Assembly (NCBI RefSeq): GCF_001468265.1
Contig: NZ_LNRZ01000003.1
Location: 372,001-436,000 of the forward strand
Origin: Sphingopyxis sp. H050
Lineage (GTDB): Bacteria > Pseudomonadota > Alphaproteobacteria > Sphingomonadales > Sphingomonadaceae
Length of the DNA stretch: 64,000 bases
Direction of reading: 5' to 3'
Part shown: in pieces, positions 63,082 to 64,000 of the stretch
Layout of the letters: each line of letters begins with the position of its first letter
Numbering within the stretch: position 1 is the stretch's first letter
Position numbers and translations under genes: made by a program
The notes under the pieces: model-generated
The model's database searches: none
What the model was told of the DNA's origin: nothing
Seen by the model: the letters and a program-made list of their open reading frames with translations, nothing else

Positions 63082-64000
63082 ATGCGCGGCAAGCGGTTGG
63101 CGCTGGCGATGATGATGGCGTGTGCGGGATCGGGCCCGATTGCTCTGCCAAGCTATGCGCAGACGGCGCCTTCCGAAAAGCTGACGATCGACAAGGCGCG
63201 GATCGATGCCGCGCTGAAGGCGATGATCGCCGACGGACGCGCCGCGGGCGCCTCGGCGCTGATCTGGCAGGATGGGCGCGAGGTCTATTTCGGCAGTGCG
63301 GGCATGGCCGACCGCGACGCGAAGCGCCCGATGCGCCGGGATACGATCGCGCAAATCTATTCGATGACCAAGCCGGTGACCGGCGTCGCGCTGATGCAGC
63401 TGTGGGAAGCCGGCAAGTTCCATCTCGACGATCCGCTCTCCAAATATCTGCCCGAATATGCCGATATGCGCGTCTATGCGGGCAAGGATGCGGCGGGGCA
63501 GCCGCGCTATGTGCCTGCCGAACGGCCGATCACCGTGCGGGACATCCTGCGCCACACCGCGGGCTTTGCTTATGGTGCGGGGCCGACCCCCGCGCACGAC
63601 GCCTATGTCGCGGCGAACCCGCTCGCGCTGGCGATCCCTCTGTCCGAGTCGAGCCGGCGGCTGGCGAAGGTGCCGCTGCTCTATCAGCCGGGAACGCAGT
63701 GGGAGTATAGCATTGCGGTCGACGTGCAGGCCGCGCTGGTCGAGAAATTGTCCGGCGAGCGCTTTGCCGACTATGTACGCGGGCATATCTTCGAGCCGCT
63801 CAGGATGACCGAGACGGCCTGGCGGCAGCCGGATGACCGGCTACCGCGCTTCGCTGCGATGAACGTGAAGAAGGACGGCAGGCTCGTCCAGCAGAGCGAT
63901 GCCGAGGCGCGGACGCTGAATTTCCAGGATCATGCGCTCACCCCCGGCGGCTTTGGCCTCGCCTCGACGCTCGATGATTACCAGCGTTTCGCGCGGATGC
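63082..64000 (+). CDS. Serine hydrolase, beta-lactamase/EstB family, 3' end missing
   Basis: 306 residues are visible and the frame is open at the right edge. Signal peptide of about 27 residues ending SYAQT. The nucleophile motif IYSMTKPVTG gives Ser94 and Lys97 (SxxK), and WEYSIAVD holds the Tyr of the YxN-like motif, with Ile where Asn is usual. DILRHTAGFAYG and YLPEYADMRV are typical of the class C-like family PF00144 (esterases, D-aminopeptidases, beta-lactamases). The start at 63082 follows GGGGAGAGAC. The final His/Lys-Thr-Gly motif lies outside the window. Confidence 0.88.
   Translation, partial: MRGKRLALAMMMACAGSGPIALPSYAQTAPSEKLTIDKARIDAALKAMIADGRAAGASALIWQDGREVYFGSAGMADRDAKRPMRRDTIAQIYSMTKPVTGVALMQLWEAGKFHLDDPLSKYLPEYADMRVYAGKDAAGQPRYVPAERPITVRDILRHTAGFAYGAGPTPAHDAYVAANPLALAIPLSESSRRLAKVPLLYQPGTQWEYSIAVDVQAALVEKLSGERFADYVRGHIFEPLRMTETAWRQPDDRLPRFAAMNVKKDGRLVQQSDAEARTLNFQDHALTPGGFGLASTLDDYQRFARM

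Overview
The window is high-GC alphaproteobacterial chromosome, most likely from a sphingomonad such as Sphingopyxis or Sphingomonas. Four things point there: the codon use, the conserved block divL-tsaE-amgK-murU-addB-addA-trxA-argJ, the TonB-dependent receptor, and the many short palindromic intergenic repeats. I see about 60 protein genes. Two are cut by the window edges. One 35-codon gene and the 3'-truncated gene at the right edge were read directly from the DNA. I see no rRNA, tRNA, CRISPR array, prophage or classical insertion sequence.

Layout. 1-5.1 kb is accessory: an SRPBCC protein, a divergent HxlR regulator/SDR pair, a TetR regulator with an SDR behind a perfect operator palindrome, a GIY-YIG nuclease gene inside a palindromic element, and a third SDR. 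5.2-10.2 kb holds AMP nucleosidase, a peroxiredoxin, YqgE, a TPR protein and ahcY with a candidate SahR operator. 10.3-14.6 kb is a TonB receptor facing a TIGR03032-like gene. 14.9-26.5 kb is a co-directional block: the divL pseudokinase (Tyr where the kinase His should be), tsaE, the MurNAc-recycling pair, the AddAB recombination nuclease-helicase and thioredoxin. 26.6-32.4 kb, on the minus strand, is argJ, an aldehyde dehydrogenase, an M20 peptidase and a lipoprotein sugar dehydrogenase. 32.6-33.5 kb is an XRE regulator with a membrane partner under twin operators. 33.5-35.4 kb is glnB-glnA. 35.8-44.1 kb has a PQQ/haem alcohol dehydrogenase, map, a Doc/AbrB toxin-antitoxin pair, clpA and a DUF481 outer-membrane protein. 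44.1-51.9 kb has a VOC protein, a Tat-exported dipeptidase, fumarase, Zur with a MerC-type protein, and an acyl-CoA ligase. 52-64 kb has a PabB-PabC fusion, an aminotransferase, msrA, a beta-lactamase-like lipoprotein, sucC, etfBA, a DUF389 protein and a truncated serine hydrolase.

The most unusual feature is a family of palindromic repeats ending in GTCAYCC/GGRTGAC. One copy carries a GIY-YIG nuclease gene between its arms, and the right arm supplies that gene's C-terminus and stop codon. Shorter gene-less copies recur across the window. An unrelated perfect palindrome is inserted in frame inside addB. Several operators can be read directly (HxlR, TetR, SahR-like, XRE, Zur-like). A motif TTNACGT-N2-ACGTNAA is shared by the PQQ dehydrogenase and etfBA promoters. 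Functions come from recognised motifs and family knowledge; no database search was run.
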